Source: Nocardia africana NBRC 100379
GTDB lineage: Bacteria; Actinomycetota; Actinomycetes; Mycobacteriales; Mycobacteriaceae
NCBI RefSeq assembly: GCF_001612635.1
Contig: NZ_BDAV01000006.1
Coordinates: 124,001-188,000, forward strand
Direction: 5' to 3'
Length of the DNA: 64,000 nucleotides
Under the pieces are notes generated by a model. The model searched no databases. It had not been told where the DNA came from and saw only the letters and a list, made by a program, of their open reading frames with translations. Shown here in pieces: positions 33,490 to 42,322 of the stretch. Position 1 is the first letter of the stretch. Each line of letters opens with the position of its first letter. A program made the translations under genes and the position numbers.

Positions 33490-34338
33490 TTATGTCGCGG
33501 GGGTCTCCGGGCTCAGTTCATAGGCCTTGTCGACCATCGGCGACCGCTCCCCGACCCCGTCGGCGGCGCGGCGCTTCCACACCGAGTCGAGCTGCTCGCG
33601 TAGTCCACCGACCATCTCGCCCGGCACGACATTGCGGTAGGTGTCGATCTCGCCGGTCAGCACTCCGACCGCCACATCGGCGACCGGGGCGGGATCGAAC
33701 TGCTCGTGTGGGAAGGCCACACGCCTGTAGTCGAACAGCCGGCGTTCCGGGTCGTCGTCCCAGCTCTGCCAGGTGTCGAGCAGCCGATCGTTGAATCCGG
33801 TCAGATACGGCCCGGGGTTGATGGTCGCCACCTCGATACCGAATTCGGCCAGCTCTTGGCGCATCGCGTCGGCGACCGCCTCCACCGCGTGTTTCGATGC
33901 GGCGTACGCACCACCGAACGGATCGGTGATCAATCCCGCTATCGAGGACATGAAAACGATCCGGCCGCGCCGATTGGCAACCATCCGTTTGGCGATACCT
34001 TGAGTCAGCAACAGCGGACCGATCACGTTGACTTCGAATTGCCGTCGCAGATTCGCACCCGGAATGTCCACCATCGCCCCGCCCTCGCTCACCCCGGCAT
34101 TGTTGAGCAGGACATCCACCTCCCACCCCGCGGCCTTGTCCCGGTCCCCCGGATGAGTGACATCGAGTTTTTCCACCCGTAGCCGAACCCCGCGCCGGGC
34201 CGCCTCCTGCTCGAGCTCCCACACCTGCGCATAGATCTCGACACCCGCGATCACGTCGAAGTCGGTCCGTTCGGCCAGGCGGAAGGCGGTATCCCTGCCG
34301 AATCCGGTGCCGGCTCCGGTTATCAATGCAGTGGTCAT
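33490..34338 (-). CDS. SDR family oxidoreductase
   Basis: This 282-aa protein is a classical short-chain dehydrogenase/reductase. The cofactor motif TGAGTGFG is at the N-terminus, NNAG at about residue 81, the catalytic Ser in VFMSSIAG and the YAASK pair (Tyr and Lys) further on. The family oxidises or reduces alcohols and ketones with NAD(P). The overall pattern, with NPGPYLTGF after the catalytic region, resembles actinobacterial classical SDRs of unknown substrate. It lies 75 bp downstream of the beta-lactamase-fold operator region and is probably transcribed separately. Confidence 0.9.
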   Translation of the reverse strand: MTTALITGAGTGFGRDTAFRLAERTDFDVIAGVEIYAQVWELEQEAARRGVRLRVEKLDVTHPGDRDKAAGWEVDVLLNNAGVSEGGAMVDIPGANLRRQFEVNVIGPLLLTQGIAKRMVANRRGRIVFMSSIAGLITDPFGGAYAASKHAVEAVADAMRQELAEFGIEVATINPGPYLTGFNDRLLDTWQSWDDDPERRLFDYRRVAFPHEQFDPAPVADVAVGVLTGEIDTYRNVVPGEMVGGLREQLDSVWKRRAADGVGERSPMVDKAYELSPETPAT

Positions 34339-34422
34339 GTGTGTCGTGCTGCCCGGTCCGGCGCACTCGAAACCGATACCCGGCCAGGGCGGGTTTCCGG
34401 CGGAGGTTGCGGAGAAGTAGTT

Positions 34423-34617
34423 TCACGGCATGTGGTAGACGCATCCGCCCATTCCGAGGTAGTCCCGGAACTCACAGAGCAGATTGCTCAGCGCAGTGGC
34501 CGAGCCGGAGGACGAGCCGGTTCCGGTCGTGTCGGCGGATGCCGACGGGGCGGTAGCCGCGAGCGGCAGTGCCAGGGCGGCAGCGGTCAGTACCGTGGCG
34601 GCGAAGCACTTGCTCAT
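34423..34617 (-). CDS. Small secreted peptide, 64 aa
   Basis: This gene encodes a clear Sec signal peptide (SKCFAATVLTAAALALPLAATAPSASA) with a predicted cut after ASA, leaving a mature product of about 36 residues. The mature part is Ser/Gly/Thr-rich, then LSNLLCEFRDYLGMGGCVYHMP with two cysteines that could form a disulfide. I recognise no family. AGAAG-like purines precede the ATG. An inverted repeat lies 22 bp upstream. It may be a secreted signalling, cell-wall or bacteriocin-like peptide; nothing in the neighbourhood encodes processing or immunity. Confidence 0.72.
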   Translation of the reverse strand: MSKCFAATVLTAAALALPLAATAPSASADTTGTGSSSGSATALSNLLCEFRDYLGMGGCVYHMP

Positions 34618-34638
34618 GGGACTTCTCCATCTCGATAA

Positions 34639-34669
34639 GTGTTAGGGCTGACTGCGGCCCTGGTAACAC
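34639..34669 (-). promoter_or_regulatory. Inverted repeat upstream of secreted peptide gene
   Basis: GTGTTAgggc and gccctggTAACAC can pair as two nested arms (GTGTTA/TAACAC and GGGC/GCCC) about 22 bp before the ATG at 34617. It could be a leader hairpin or an operator. Confidence 0.4.
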
Positions 34670-34801
34670 CTCGAAGCGTAGGAAGCCCTCGAATATGGAA
34701 ACAGCCCCGAGTTTCCAGGTCTGGTGACCATGGTGATTCGGGTCGCAGGGCGCACCGGCCGGGCGGGCGACCGGGATAGCCTGGGCCGTAGGGAGGGCAT
34801 C

Positions 34802-35662
34802 ATGATGATCGAATTCGTTCCGGACCAGGATCTGTATCCGTTCGAATCGCGCTGGTTCGACTCGTCGGCCGGGCGCGTGCACTACATCGACGAGGGGGCC
34901 GGGCCGGCGATCCTGTTCTGTCACGGGTCTCCGACATGGAGTTTCCTCTACCGCCACATCGTGACAAGGCTGCGGGATCGGTATCGGTGTGTCGCGGTGG
35001 ACTCTGTGGGGTTCGGATTGTCCGAACGGCCTTCCGGTTTCGGTTATACGGTCGCGGAGCACACCGCCGTGCTCGGCGAGTTGATCGATCATCTGCGGCT
35101 CGACGACTTCATCGTCATGGGACAGGACTGGGGCGGGCCCATCGGGTTGGGCGCGGCGGTCGCGCGGGCGGATCGGATGCGGGGAATCGTGTTGGGTAAC
35201 ACGGTGTTCTGGCCGATCGAGGCGATGGCGAACAAGGCGTTCAGTACGGTCATGAGCAGCCGCCCGATGCAGCGCCGGATACTCGAGCGGAATTTTCTCA
35301 TCGAGCGCGTGCTGCTCTCGGAATTGGGCCGCACGCTCACCGCGGCCGAAGCCGAGCACTATCGCGCGGTTCAGCCCACCGCGGCGGCACGATGTGGGCT
35401 CGCGGTGATGCCCCGCGAAATTCGTGCCGCGACCCCGCTGCTGGCGCAGCTTTCCCTCGATGTTCCCGCGCTTCTCGGAGACAAGCCGACGCTGGCGGTG
35501 TGGGGGATGCGTGACATGGTGTTCCGGCCGAAAGCATGTCTGCCGCGCATACGAGCCGCTTTCGATGACCTGGAAATCGTCGAATTGTCGGATGCTCGGC
35601 ACTTCATCCAGGAACAGGCCCCGGAAGCGATCGCGACGGCCATCGCGCATCGCTTTCGATGA
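34802..35662 (+). CDS. Haloalkane dehalogenase-like alpha/beta hydrolase
   Basis: This 286-aa alpha/beta hydrolase resembles haloalkane dehalogenases. The oxyanion region HGSPTWSFLYR is followed by nucleophile D109 in VMGQDWGGPIG, with the halide-binding Trp next to it. GMRDMVF and H267 in ARHFIQEQ complete the site. The second halide-stabilising residue, normally Asn (LinB) or Glu (DhlA) after HG, is Ser here, so true dehalogenase activity is uncertain; an epoxide hydrolase or esterase is possible. GGGAGGG precedes the ATG at 34802. An in-frame ATG at 34724 is unlikely. Confidence 0.83.
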   Translation: MMIEFVPDQDLYPFESRWFDSSAGRVHYIDEGAGPAILFCHGSPTWSFLYRHIVTRLRDRYRCVAVDSVGFGLSERPSGFGYTVAEHTAVLGELIDHLRLDDFIVMGQDWGGPIGLGAAVARADRMRGIVLGNTVFWPIEAMANKAFSTVMSSRPMQRRILERNFLIERVLLSELGRTLTAAEAEHYRAVQPTAAARCGLAVMPREIRAATPLLAQLSLDVPALLGDKPTLAVWGMRDMVFRPKACLPRIRAAFDDLEIVELSDARHFIQEQAPEAIATAIAHRFR

Positions 35663-35882
35663 GCGTGTGCGGCACAGCAGAAGGCGTCGTTCTGCGGCGC
35701 ATCGGCGACGCGCCGCCCGACACCCCGCACGGCGCATCGAACCGCGGGAAGACCGGCGCGGTTGTCGGTGGAACAGCTTATTGTGGACGCCGACCAGCCC
35801 GGCGATAATCGGTAGCCGTTCTGCGGCAAGTCGGCCGACCACTCGAACCTGATGAGACCGTGAAGGTTTCGGAAAGCGTGCG

Positions 35883-36506
35883 ATGAACAGGCGTGCACTT
35901 CTTTCACCGTTCGTCACGATCTCGATCTGCTTGCTCACGATGGGCGTTGTCGGATGCGGTGGTTCGGCCGGGGAGACGGTCGGCGACGGCAACGCGGTCT
36001 CCGATATCCGGAGTGTCGGGACGGCCTCGGCAGCGACATCCGTTGCGTTGCCCGGCATGGCGGTGCCCGGTCCATCACATGCCGATACTCGCGCGTACTT
36101 CGCCAACTCCGGCGGGATCGACGGGTACTACTTCACCACTGCGACCGGGCGGTGGCATTGCGCGATCATCGTCGGCGGTGACCCGCACATGGCCGGGTGT
36201 CAGGCTGCGACGCACACCGAAGGGGGGATCGGGGTGAAAGGTGCTCCGACGGTGGAGAATCACTACTCGCACAAGCAGGTTCCGCCCGACACGATTCTGA
36301 TCGAAAGGGGCGGCGAACCGCGTTTCGCGGTACTGGGCCAAGCGGTGTTCCACCTGGCACCGGATGCGGCAAAAGTGTTGCCTTACAACACGTCCCTGTC
36401 GGCGGACGGCTTCACCTGCACGGCCCGAGACTCCGGTGTGTCGTGTAGAGACGATGCCTCCGCGAAAGGGTTCACCGTCTCTACCGAAGGCTTCTCGATG
36501 AACTGA
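35883..36506 (+). CDS. Exported lipoprotein, unknown function
   Basis: This 207-aa lipoprotein has a signal peptide (RRALLSPFVTISICLLTMGVVGC) with lipobox cysteine near residue 25. A Ser/Thr/Ala-rich linker and a globular domain follow, with cysteines in RWHCAIIVGG, MAGCQAATH, GFTCTARDSG and VSCRDD that probably pair. The ending KGFTVSTEGFSMN recalls small nocardial and mycobacterial surface lipoproteins of unknown role. The last 124 bp overlap, on the opposite strand, the end of a convergent membrane-protein gene. Confidence 0.8.
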   Translation: MNRRALLSPFVTISICLLTMGVVGCGGSAGETVGDGNAVSDIRSVGTASAATSVALPGMAVPGPSHADTRAYFANSGGIDGYYFTTATGRWHCAIIVGGDPHMAGCQAATHTEGGIGVKGAPTVENHYSHKQVPPDTILIERGGEPRFAVLGQAVFHLAPDAAKVLPYNTSLSADGFTCTARDSGVSCRDDASAKGFTVSTEGFSMN

Positions 36507-36796
36507 CTTTCCTGGCCTCCCGCTCCGCCCCGGCCCGGAAGGCGAGTCAGCACAAAAACCACCAGGCGGTAGACGAGAACAGCCGGCACGATGGTCAGCA
36601 GGGCCAATCGCAAAACCACTACCGCCGCGGTTACAGCCAGATAGCCGAAGCCCAGCCCGTCGGGTGAGCCGTAGCCGTGCCGCGCCGAGAGCGCCGCCAT
36701 CACCGCACGCAGGGCGAGGTACAGCACCACCAGGATCAGGGGAATGCGCAGCGGCCGGAGTGTCACGAGCAGCCGGTCGATGTCGGAACGTTTCAT
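36383..36796 (-). CDS. Small membrane protein
   Basis: This 137-aa protein has two or three hydrophobic helices in its first 95 residues (RIPLILVVLYLALRAVMAAL, FGYLAVTAAVVVLRLALL, IVPAVLVYRLVVFVL) and a hydrophilic C-terminal tail. It starts in an ATGA overlap with the stop of the upstream 396-aa gene, so they form an operon. The tail-coding part lies antisense to the end of the lipoprotein gene. It may end earlier in nature if the tail is not conserved. No family is recognised. Confidence 0.65.
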   Translation of the reverse strand: MKRSDIDRLLVTLRPLRIPLILVVLYLALRAVMAALSARHGYGSPDGLGFGYLAVTAAVVVLRLALLTIVPAVLVYRLVVFVLTRLPGRGGAGGQESQFIEKPSVETVNPFAEASSLHDTPESRAVQVKPSADRDVL

Positions 36797-37983
36797 CGTG
36801 CGAGCTCCGGACCGGAGGTGAGGAAGGCCAGCAGGAGGGCATTGCCGCTCACACCGCCGGTCGCGAAACGCAGACGATCTCCGCTGCGCACGGGAATTCC
36901 GAGAAGGTCGGTGGTGCGGAACAGGCGGGTGAAGATGTCGCGGTGTCCGAACGCGTGGGCGGGAGCCAGAGCGAAACCGGTGGCGGAGACCGAGATTCCG
37001 AGGACCACCGGGCCACTGTCCATATCTCCGGGGCCGCTGTGACCGTGGCCGTATTCGTGAATAGCGCTGAAGCCGAGAATATTTCGTTCCTGGCGGAACA
37101 GAACGTTCGCCAATTGTGCGGCGAGGGCGCGATCGGCGAAGCCCGCGAAGTAGGCGGCCAGGCCGGTTCCCGACGCGCGCGGGGCATCGTGGGCGCGGCC
37201 GTCGGCACCCATCCGCTGGATGATCAGCCCTGTGTCGCGGTCGATCTGGACGGCGCGAACCTGCTGCGCCCAGTGCGCGAGCGCCGCGGTGTGGTCGGCG
37301 CCGGTCGCCCGGCCGTGCACCGCGATCGTGGCGGCGACGGCGGCCACGTCGGTCGGGTACGCCTCGCCGGGATAGGTGTCGATCAGCGCGGTCGGCGCGG
37401 CGAGCAGTCGCCGTTCGAGGGAGGCGACGATCGTGTCGAGTTTCTCGGCGAGGTCGGGCGGGAACGCCGGATCGACCAGCCGCGCCATCCCGAGCGCTAG
37501 AGCGGGATAGGAGAGGTAGGCGTGGCCGTGCGCGCTGTCGAGATGGCCGAGACCGTCCTCGCCGTGCCACGCATCGGTGAACACCGAAACCATATGCGGT
37601 AGCAGACTTTTGGCCGCGGCACGGGTCGCGACCGGAGCGTAGCGGCCTCGCCATTCGGGGTGTGCGAGGACCACCTGAGCGAGACCCAAGGCCGTCATCT
37701 GATGTGCGAGCAATCCCCACATCCCGTCGAGAACACCGGCCCCCGCGGCACGCTGCCGATCATCCTCGGCTTCGAACGCCACCAACTCCTCCGCGAGTCC
37801 GTGCACCCGCGCCGAATCCCCGCGAAACCACGCATCGGCCTCGCGACCACACCACCACCGCGGCAGCAGGCACACCACCGACGCCGCCACGACGATGCCG
37901 GCCACAATGGCAATCGAACGGCGAAATCTGATGCCCGCCACACCGGGCCGACCGGACTCCCCTAAGCCCGAGGGTAATTCCAT
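36793..37983 (-). CDS. Membrane-anchored protein, possible alpha/alpha-barrel
   Basis: This 396-aa protein begins with a short cytoplasmic part and one transmembrane helix (SIAIVAGIVVAASVVCLLP, about residues 23-41). The rest is helical and rich in His, Asp and Trp: HGEDGLGHLDSAHGHAYL, DTYPGEAYPTDVAAVAATI, AIHEYGHGHSGPGD, MDSGPVVLGISVSATGF. This pattern suggests an alpha/alpha-barrel such as linalool dehydratase-isomerase-like or glycosidase-like proteins, which I offer only as inference. It is coupled to the small downstream membrane protein. The substrate-facing domain would be outside the cell if the helix is a signal anchor. Confidence 0.6.
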   Translation of the reverse strand: MELPSGLGESGRPGVAGIRFRRSIAIVAGIVVAASVVCLLPRWWCGREADAWFRGDSARVHGLAEELVAFEAEDDRQRAAGAGVLDGMWGLLAHQMTALGLAQVVLAHPEWRGRYAPVATRAAAKSLLPHMVSVFTDAWHGEDGLGHLDSAHGHAYLSYPALALGMARLVDPAFPPDLAEKLDTIVASLERRLLAAPTALIDTYPGEAYPTDVAAVAATIAVHGRATGADHTAALAHWAQQVRAVQIDRDTGLIIQRMGADGRAHDAPRASGTGLAAYFAGFADRALAAQLANVLFRQERNILGFSAIHEYGHGHSGPGDMDSGPVVLGISVSATGFALAPAHAFGHRDIFTRLFRTTDLLGIPVRSGDRLRFATGGVSGNALLLAFLTSGPELAR

Positions 37984-38051
37984 ACCTCACCGTACCCGTC
38001 GATCGAGCAGCCTCCACCGCGCGCGAGGACAGCTCGTCGGCGAATACGACG

Positions 38052-38864
38052 TCAGTGCACGGTTCGGTCCTCCGCGACGAAGCCGCGCAGCGCGACCACC
38101 CGCCGGCCGTCGACCTCCAACTCCGCGATCCCCCGTTCCGTGGGCGTGCGCACGCTGACGGTGACGAACCGGCCCGCCGCGATCGTCTTGCCGACCTCGA
38201 GCCCGCGTACCCGCTTCACGAATTCGGCGTGCCCCACGTCGGAACCGACCGGCCATTCCACCACCGCGCGCGGGCTGAGTACCGCGCGCACACCGGCCAC
38301 GTCGCCGCGACCGGCCGCTTCCAGCAATCCGGTGGCGGCGCGCTTGCCCGCCGCGCCGACGCGACGGAAACCGCGGGCGAAGCCCAAAGCCCCACCGACA
38401 CCTTGGTTTCCGAGCAGCTGCGGGGCGAGTTTCACGGCCGCGCCGAGCCCGCGCCCGCCGGCGCCGAGGAGTTGGGCGACCATGACCGGCAGCTCCCAGT
38501 GGGCATAGAGCCGGCCGATCTTCCATTCGCCGCCGACCTGCGTCAGGTCGTAGCGCAGGTGCATCGGCACCCGCAGGGTCACACCGGTGGACATGGTGGT
38601 GTCGAGGGTCAGGTCGCGATAGACACCGGCGCCGAGCACGACGTCGTGGTCGACGTGGAAGACGATGTCGTTGGGACCGATGAAGGTGTCGTAGAACCGT
38701 TCGATCGCCGCGCGGCCGATGTGCGGGCGCGAGCCGACGGGATCCTCGACCCGGCCGTCGGGCGCGAACAGATCCACCCAGGCCGCACGATCGTGCACCG
38801 CGACCGCCTGCGGAGATCGTTCCACCGTGGCGAGCAGCTCCGCCGCCGACGCATTCGCGGACAT
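38052..38864 (-). CDS. Ketosteroid isomerase-like two-domain protein
   Basis: This 270-aa protein contains two NTF2-like domains. The first (about residues 8-130) follows steroid delta-5-3-ketoisomerase, with D41 in GRVEDPVGSRPHIGRAAIERF at the place of the catalytic Asp. The Tyr expected about 26 residues earlier is not present. The second (about 180-265) lacks an equivalent motif. The family includes isomerases acting in sterol catabolism. A perfect KstR-type box 31 bp upstream supports a role in sterol or lipid degradation. It is divergent from a SAM-dependent methyltransferase. Confidence 0.78.
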   Translation of the reverse strand: MSANASAAELLATVERSPQAVAVHDRAAWVDLFAPDGRVEDPVGSRPHIGRAAIERFYDTFIGPNDIVFHVDHDVVLGAGVYRDLTLDTTMSTGVTLRVPMHLRYDLTQVGGEWKIGRLYAHWELPVMVAQLLGAGGRGLGAAVKLAPQLLGNQGVGGALGFARGFRRVGAAGKRAATGLLEAAGRGDVAGVRAVLSPRAVVEWPVGSDVGHAEFVKRVRGLEVGKTIAAGRFVTVSVRTPTERGIAELEVDGRRVVALRGFVAEDRTVH

Positions 38865-38895
38865 CGTTCCTCCAGACTCTCGACTCCCTCCAATC

Positions 38896-38909
38896 TATAA
38901 CCTGTTCCA
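38896..38909. promoter_or_regulatory. KstR-type operator
   Basis: TATAACCTGTTCCA fits the palindromic consensus TNNAACNNGTTNNA of KstR, the TetR-family repressor of cholesterol catabolism in mycobacteria and Rhodococcus, at every fixed position. It lies 31-44 bp upstream of the isomerase-like ATG and about 90 bp from the divergent methyltransferase. Confidence 0.65.
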
Positions 38910-39000
38910 GTTTCATACCCGGTAACCAGCGAACCACCGGCAAGTCCGCGTGACGGATCTCGCGATGATCACGCCGCGACCCGGGCGTACGGTGACCGGT

Positions 39001-39831
39001 ATGCAGGTCGGGCAACCCAGCAGAACCGCGATGGCCACCGCGCAGGCACGGGCCTATCACCAACTCGCCGACGAACCACGGATCTTCACCGATCCGCTGG
39101 CGGTGCGGCTCGTGGGCGAGGACGCGGCCCGCGACAACCCGTTCGACAAGGGCGTGGATCCGGAACTTGCCCGGCGGCGCCGGCTGTTCCTGGCCACGCG
39201 CAGTCGCTTCGCCGACGACACCGTCGCGGAGGCGGTCGCCGACGGGGCCCGCCAGGTGGTCGTACTCGGCGCGGGCATGGATACCGCCGCCTACCGCAAT
39301 CCCCATCAGGATGTGCGGTTCTTCGAAGTCGACCATCCCGACACCCAGGCGTGGAAGCGAAATCGCCTGTCGGAGGCGGGAATCGAGGTGCCGGACTCGA
39401 TGACCTTCGCCCCGGTGGACTTCCACCGCGACAACCTCGCCGACGCGCTGGCACAGGCCGGACTGGATCGCACCCGCAGCGCGGTGTACGTCTGGCTCGG
39501 CGTAGTGGTCTATCTCGAACACGACGCCATCGCCGAGACGTTGCGCTATATCGCCGGCCAGGGCGGCGGCGCGATTGTGGTGTTCGACTACTCCTACCCA
39601 CCCGACGCGGGTCAGCAGGAACGCGGGAAACGCGTTGCGGCCGTGGGTGAACCGTGGGTGAGCTTCTTCACCGAGGAGCAGATGCGAAGCGAACTGGAGT
39701 CGGCCGGATTCACCGACATCGAGGACCACTCGGGGATCGCACTGGTCCGGTCCTATGCCGACATCCCCGCCACCGGACCGGCGCTCCCGGGCCCGCATCT
39801 CGTTCGCGCGAGAACCGCGTCGGACGACTGA
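39001..39831 (+). CDS. Class I SAM-dependent methyltransferase (TIGR00027-type)
   Basis: This 276-aa protein matches the large actinobacterial TIGR00027/leucine-carboxyl-methyltransferase-like family. Signatures are QPSRTAMATAQARAYH at the N-terminus, IFTDPLAVRL, the SAM motif VVVLGAGMDTAAYR and FEVDHPDTQAWKR. Many copies occur in mycobacteria and Nocardia, with largely unknown substrates. The ATG at 39001 begins at the conserved region; a GTG at 38950 is an alternative with no advantage. It is divergent from the KstR-box gene, so co-regulation is possible but not shown. Confidence 0.9.
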   Translation: MQVGQPSRTAMATAQARAYHQLADEPRIFTDPLAVRLVGEDAARDNPFDKGVDPELARRRRLFLATRSRFADDTVAEAVADGARQVVVLGAGMDTAAYRNPHQDVRFFEVDHPDTQAWKRNRLSEAGIEVPDSMTFAPVDFHRDNLADALAQAGLDRTRSAVYVWLGVVVYLEHDAIAETLRYIAGQGGGAIVVFDYSYPPDAGQQERGKRVAAVGEPWVSFFTEEQMRSELESAGFTDIEDHSGIALVRSYADIPATGPALPGPHLVRARTASDD

Positions 39832-39965
39832 CTCGCCCGGGGCTCCGAAACCGGCTGCGGTACCGCACGCGCATCGACGACCGCCAACTTTGCACTCCCC
39901 GGAACAAATCTCCGGCAGACCGCGGTTGCCCCGAGAGATATCGAACTGCGAACTCGGGAGGTGCG

Positions 39966-40913
39966 ATGCTGGCGATCGGATTCGAGGAGCCGGGTGGTCC
40001 GGAGGTACTGCGGCCGGTCGAGGTGCCCGAACCCCATGCGGGCGCCGGTGAGGTGCGGATCCGGGTGGCCGCCGCGGCCGTGAACCCCTCCGACACCGTG
40101 ACCCGGTCCGGCATGGCGCACGATCGCTACCGGGAGGTGACGCCGCCCTACGTTCCGGGCTGGGACGCCGCGGGAATCGTCGACGAGGCCGGCCCGGAGA
40201 CCGGCTGGCACAGTGGCGACCGGGTCGTCGCGATCACGTTACCGGTGCTCGCCGGTGGCGGCGCCTATGCCGAGAAGATCGTGGTACCGGCGAGCCAGGT
40301 GGCTCCCCTGCCCGAGGGAAGCGACTTCGTTTCCGCCGCAACGCTTCCGATGAACGGTCTCACCGCCTGGTTCGCCTTGGACGCACTCGACCCGCGAGCG
40401 GGACGCACGATCGCGGTGACGGGGGCAGCGGGCGCGGTCGGCGGGTACGTGATCCAGCTGGCGAAAACGCGCGGCTACACCGTCATCGCCGATGCGAAAC
40501 CGGCCGATGAGCAGCTGGTCCGCGACTTCGGCGCCGACATCGTCCTGCCGCGTGGCGACGACCTCGCCTCCCGCATCCGCGCCCACGCACCCAACGGTGT
40601 CGACGCACTGATCGACACCGCGCTCCAAGGCGATGCGGTGCTCCCGGCGGTGCGCGACGGCGGTGCGTTCGTCATCCTGCGCCCCGCGGCCCTGGGTGGC
40701 GGAGCCACACCGGAGCGCGGTATTTCGGTCCACCTCGTCATGGTCGCCGATCACCTGGACGAACCGCATGCGCTGGGCGAGTTGAGCCGGCTCGCCTCCG
40801 AGGGCGCACTCACCCTGCGTGTGGCGCGCACGTTCCCCGCGGAACAAGCCGCTCAGGCTCACAAACTCCTCGAGGCGGGCGGCGTCCGGGGCCGCATCGT
40901 CCTCGAATTCTGA
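39966..40913 (+). CDS. Zinc-independent quinone oxidoreductase (MDR family)
   Basis: This 315-aa protein is a medium-chain dehydrogenase/reductase of the quinone oxidoreductase type. It lacks zinc-binding cysteines and has the GroES-like N-terminal domain (AAAVNPSDTVTRSG, PPYVPGWDAAGIV) and a Rossmann domain with the NADPH motif VTGAAGAVGGYVIQLAK. It reduces quinones or enones with NADPH. GAGGT lies just ahead of the ATG at 39966. It is next to, but convergent with, the LLM monooxygenase gene cluster. Confidence 0.9.
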   Translation: MLAIGFEEPGGPEVLRPVEVPEPHAGAGEVRIRVAAAAVNPSDTVTRSGMAHDRYREVTPPYVPGWDAAGIVDEAGPETGWHSGDRVVAITLPVLAGGGAYAEKIVVPASQVAPLPEGSDFVSAATLPMNGLTAWFALDALDPRAGRTIAVTGAAGAVGGYVIQLAKTRGYTVIADAKPADEQLVRDFGADIVLPRGDDLASRIRAHAPNGVDALIDTALQGDAVLPAVRDGGAFVILRPAALGGGATPERGISVHLVMVADHLDEPHALGELSRLASEGALTLRVARTFPAEQAAQAHKLLEAGGVRGRIVLEF

Positions 40914-40921
40914 AGGGCGCG

Positions 40922-42226
40922 TCAGACCTTCCGTGGCGGCAGGGGCGGCAGCTCGAGGTTGTCGCGGAAGGTCTCGCCTACGTAGTCCGAGCCGACGATG
41001 CCGCGCCGGCGTAGTTCGGGCAGCAGACCTTCGAGCAGGAAGTCGCGGTTGCGCGGATCGTCGAGGCCACCGAGGCCGACCACGTCCAGAACGCCGGCGT
41101 CGTAGCGTTCCCGAATCGCGTCGGCGAGTTGCTCGGGCGTACCGGCGGCTGCCCAGTGACCGGTGTCCTTGGCCGCGATGATCAACTCGCGCAACGTTTT
41201 TCCGGATCGAGCCAGCGCCGTGAAGATCTCCACGCGCCCCCGGCGACGGTTCACCGCCTGCACATCGGGCAGCAGCGAGTCCGGGATCGGCCGGTCCAGC
41301 GGGAGTTCGGACAGGTCGATCTCACCGCCGAACATATCGGCCAGCGCGTGGCGGCCCGCCTCGAAATCGGTCGCCTCGGCACGTTCGCGAACCAGGCGCC
41401 GCGCCTCCTCCTCGGTGGCGCCGTAGGTGGTGTGCAGCGAGCTGAAGATGTACGGCAGTCCGTCGGCGCGGCCCAATTCGGCTGCGCGCGTGCGAATCTT
41501 CTTCGTGTAGATGAGCGCGTCGTCGAGCGTCGCCAGTGAGGTGAACACCACTTCGGCGAACCGGGCGCCCAATTCCACGCCGCCTTCGGACTGCCCGGCC
41601 TGGAATTGCACCGGCCGCCGCTGCGGCAGCGGTGGAATGTTCAGAGGACCGCGCACGGTGAAATAGCGTCCGGCATGGTCGATCGGGCGTACCCGCTCGG
41701 CATCGAGGACCGCGCGGCCGTTACCGTCCGGCGTGAGCGCACCCGGCTGCCAGCTGTCGAACAGCGCGTTCGCGACCTCGAGGACCTCGCCCGCGCGGGC
41801 GTAGCGTTCCTCCGGGCTCGGCAGGTCCCCGGCGCCGTAGTTCTCCTCCCCCACCGACGAGGTCACCGCATTCCACGCCGCGCGCCCGTTGCTGATGTGG
41901 TCGAGCGTCCCGAACAGTCGCGCCAGGTTGTAGGGGTGGTGGAAAGTCGTTGTGACCGTGGCGATCAGGCCCACATGCCGGGTCACCGCGCTGAGGGCGG
42001 ACAGGAAGATCAGCGGTTCCTGCGCCCCGATGGCGCCCTGCGCGCCGAAACTCAGCAGATCCGCGGCGAACAGGGCGTCGAAGCGGTGTTGTTCGGCGAG
42101 TTTCGCGACACCGAGCGCGTCGTCGAGCGTCGAGCGCCGCGGATCGATCGCGGCATCGTAGATTTTCGGTGAACCACTGACCCCGGTCACGATCTTCAGC
42201 GGCCGGCGTCGCGCACTGCTACCCAT
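40922..42226 (-). CDS. LLM-class flavin-dependent monooxygenase (NtaA/SnaA/DszA type)
   Basis: This ~434-aa protein belongs to the two-component FMN-dependent monooxygenases of the NtaA/SnaA/DszA family, which use reduced flavin supplied by a separate reductase. Conserved features are LAEQHRFDALFAADL, TTTFHHPYNLARLFGTLDHISNGRAAWNAVTS in pattern, EERYARAGE and PVQFQAGQSE. The length is typical (about 430-450). The start at 42226 is preferred because the first 19 residues of the longer frame (from 42283) are unlike the family. It is separated from the upstream ferredoxin gene by a strong hairpin. Substrates of this family include aminopolycarboxylates, sulfones and sulfonates. Confidence 0.9.
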   Translation of the reverse strand: MGSSARRRPLKIVTGVSGSPKIYDAAIDPRRSTLDDALGVAKLAEQHRFDALFAADLLSFGAQGAIGAQEPLIFLSALSAVTRHVGLIATVTTTFHHPYNLARLFGTLDHISNGRAAWNAVTSSVGEENYGAGDLPSPEERYARAGEVLEVANALFDSWQPGALTPDGNGRAVLDAERVRPIDHAGRYFTVRGPLNIPPLPQRRPVQFQAGQSEGGVELGARFAEVVFTSLATLDDALIYTKKIRTRAAELGRADGLPYIFSSLHTTYGATEEEARRLVRERAEATDFEAGRHALADMFGGEIDLSELPLDRPIPDSLLPDVQAVNRRRGRVEIFTALARSGKTLRELIIAAKDTGHWAAAGTPEQLADAIRERYDAGVLDVVGLGGLDDPRNRDFLLEGLLPELRRRGIVGSDYVGETFRDNLELPPLPPRKV

Positions 42227-42322
42227 CCCCCGACGGTATCGATAGCCGCCCTCGTCGCCACCGGTTGCATTCAGCCGGATCATTTCACGCGGATCGGGAA
42301 TTGTGTTGCGAGCCTGATTGTT

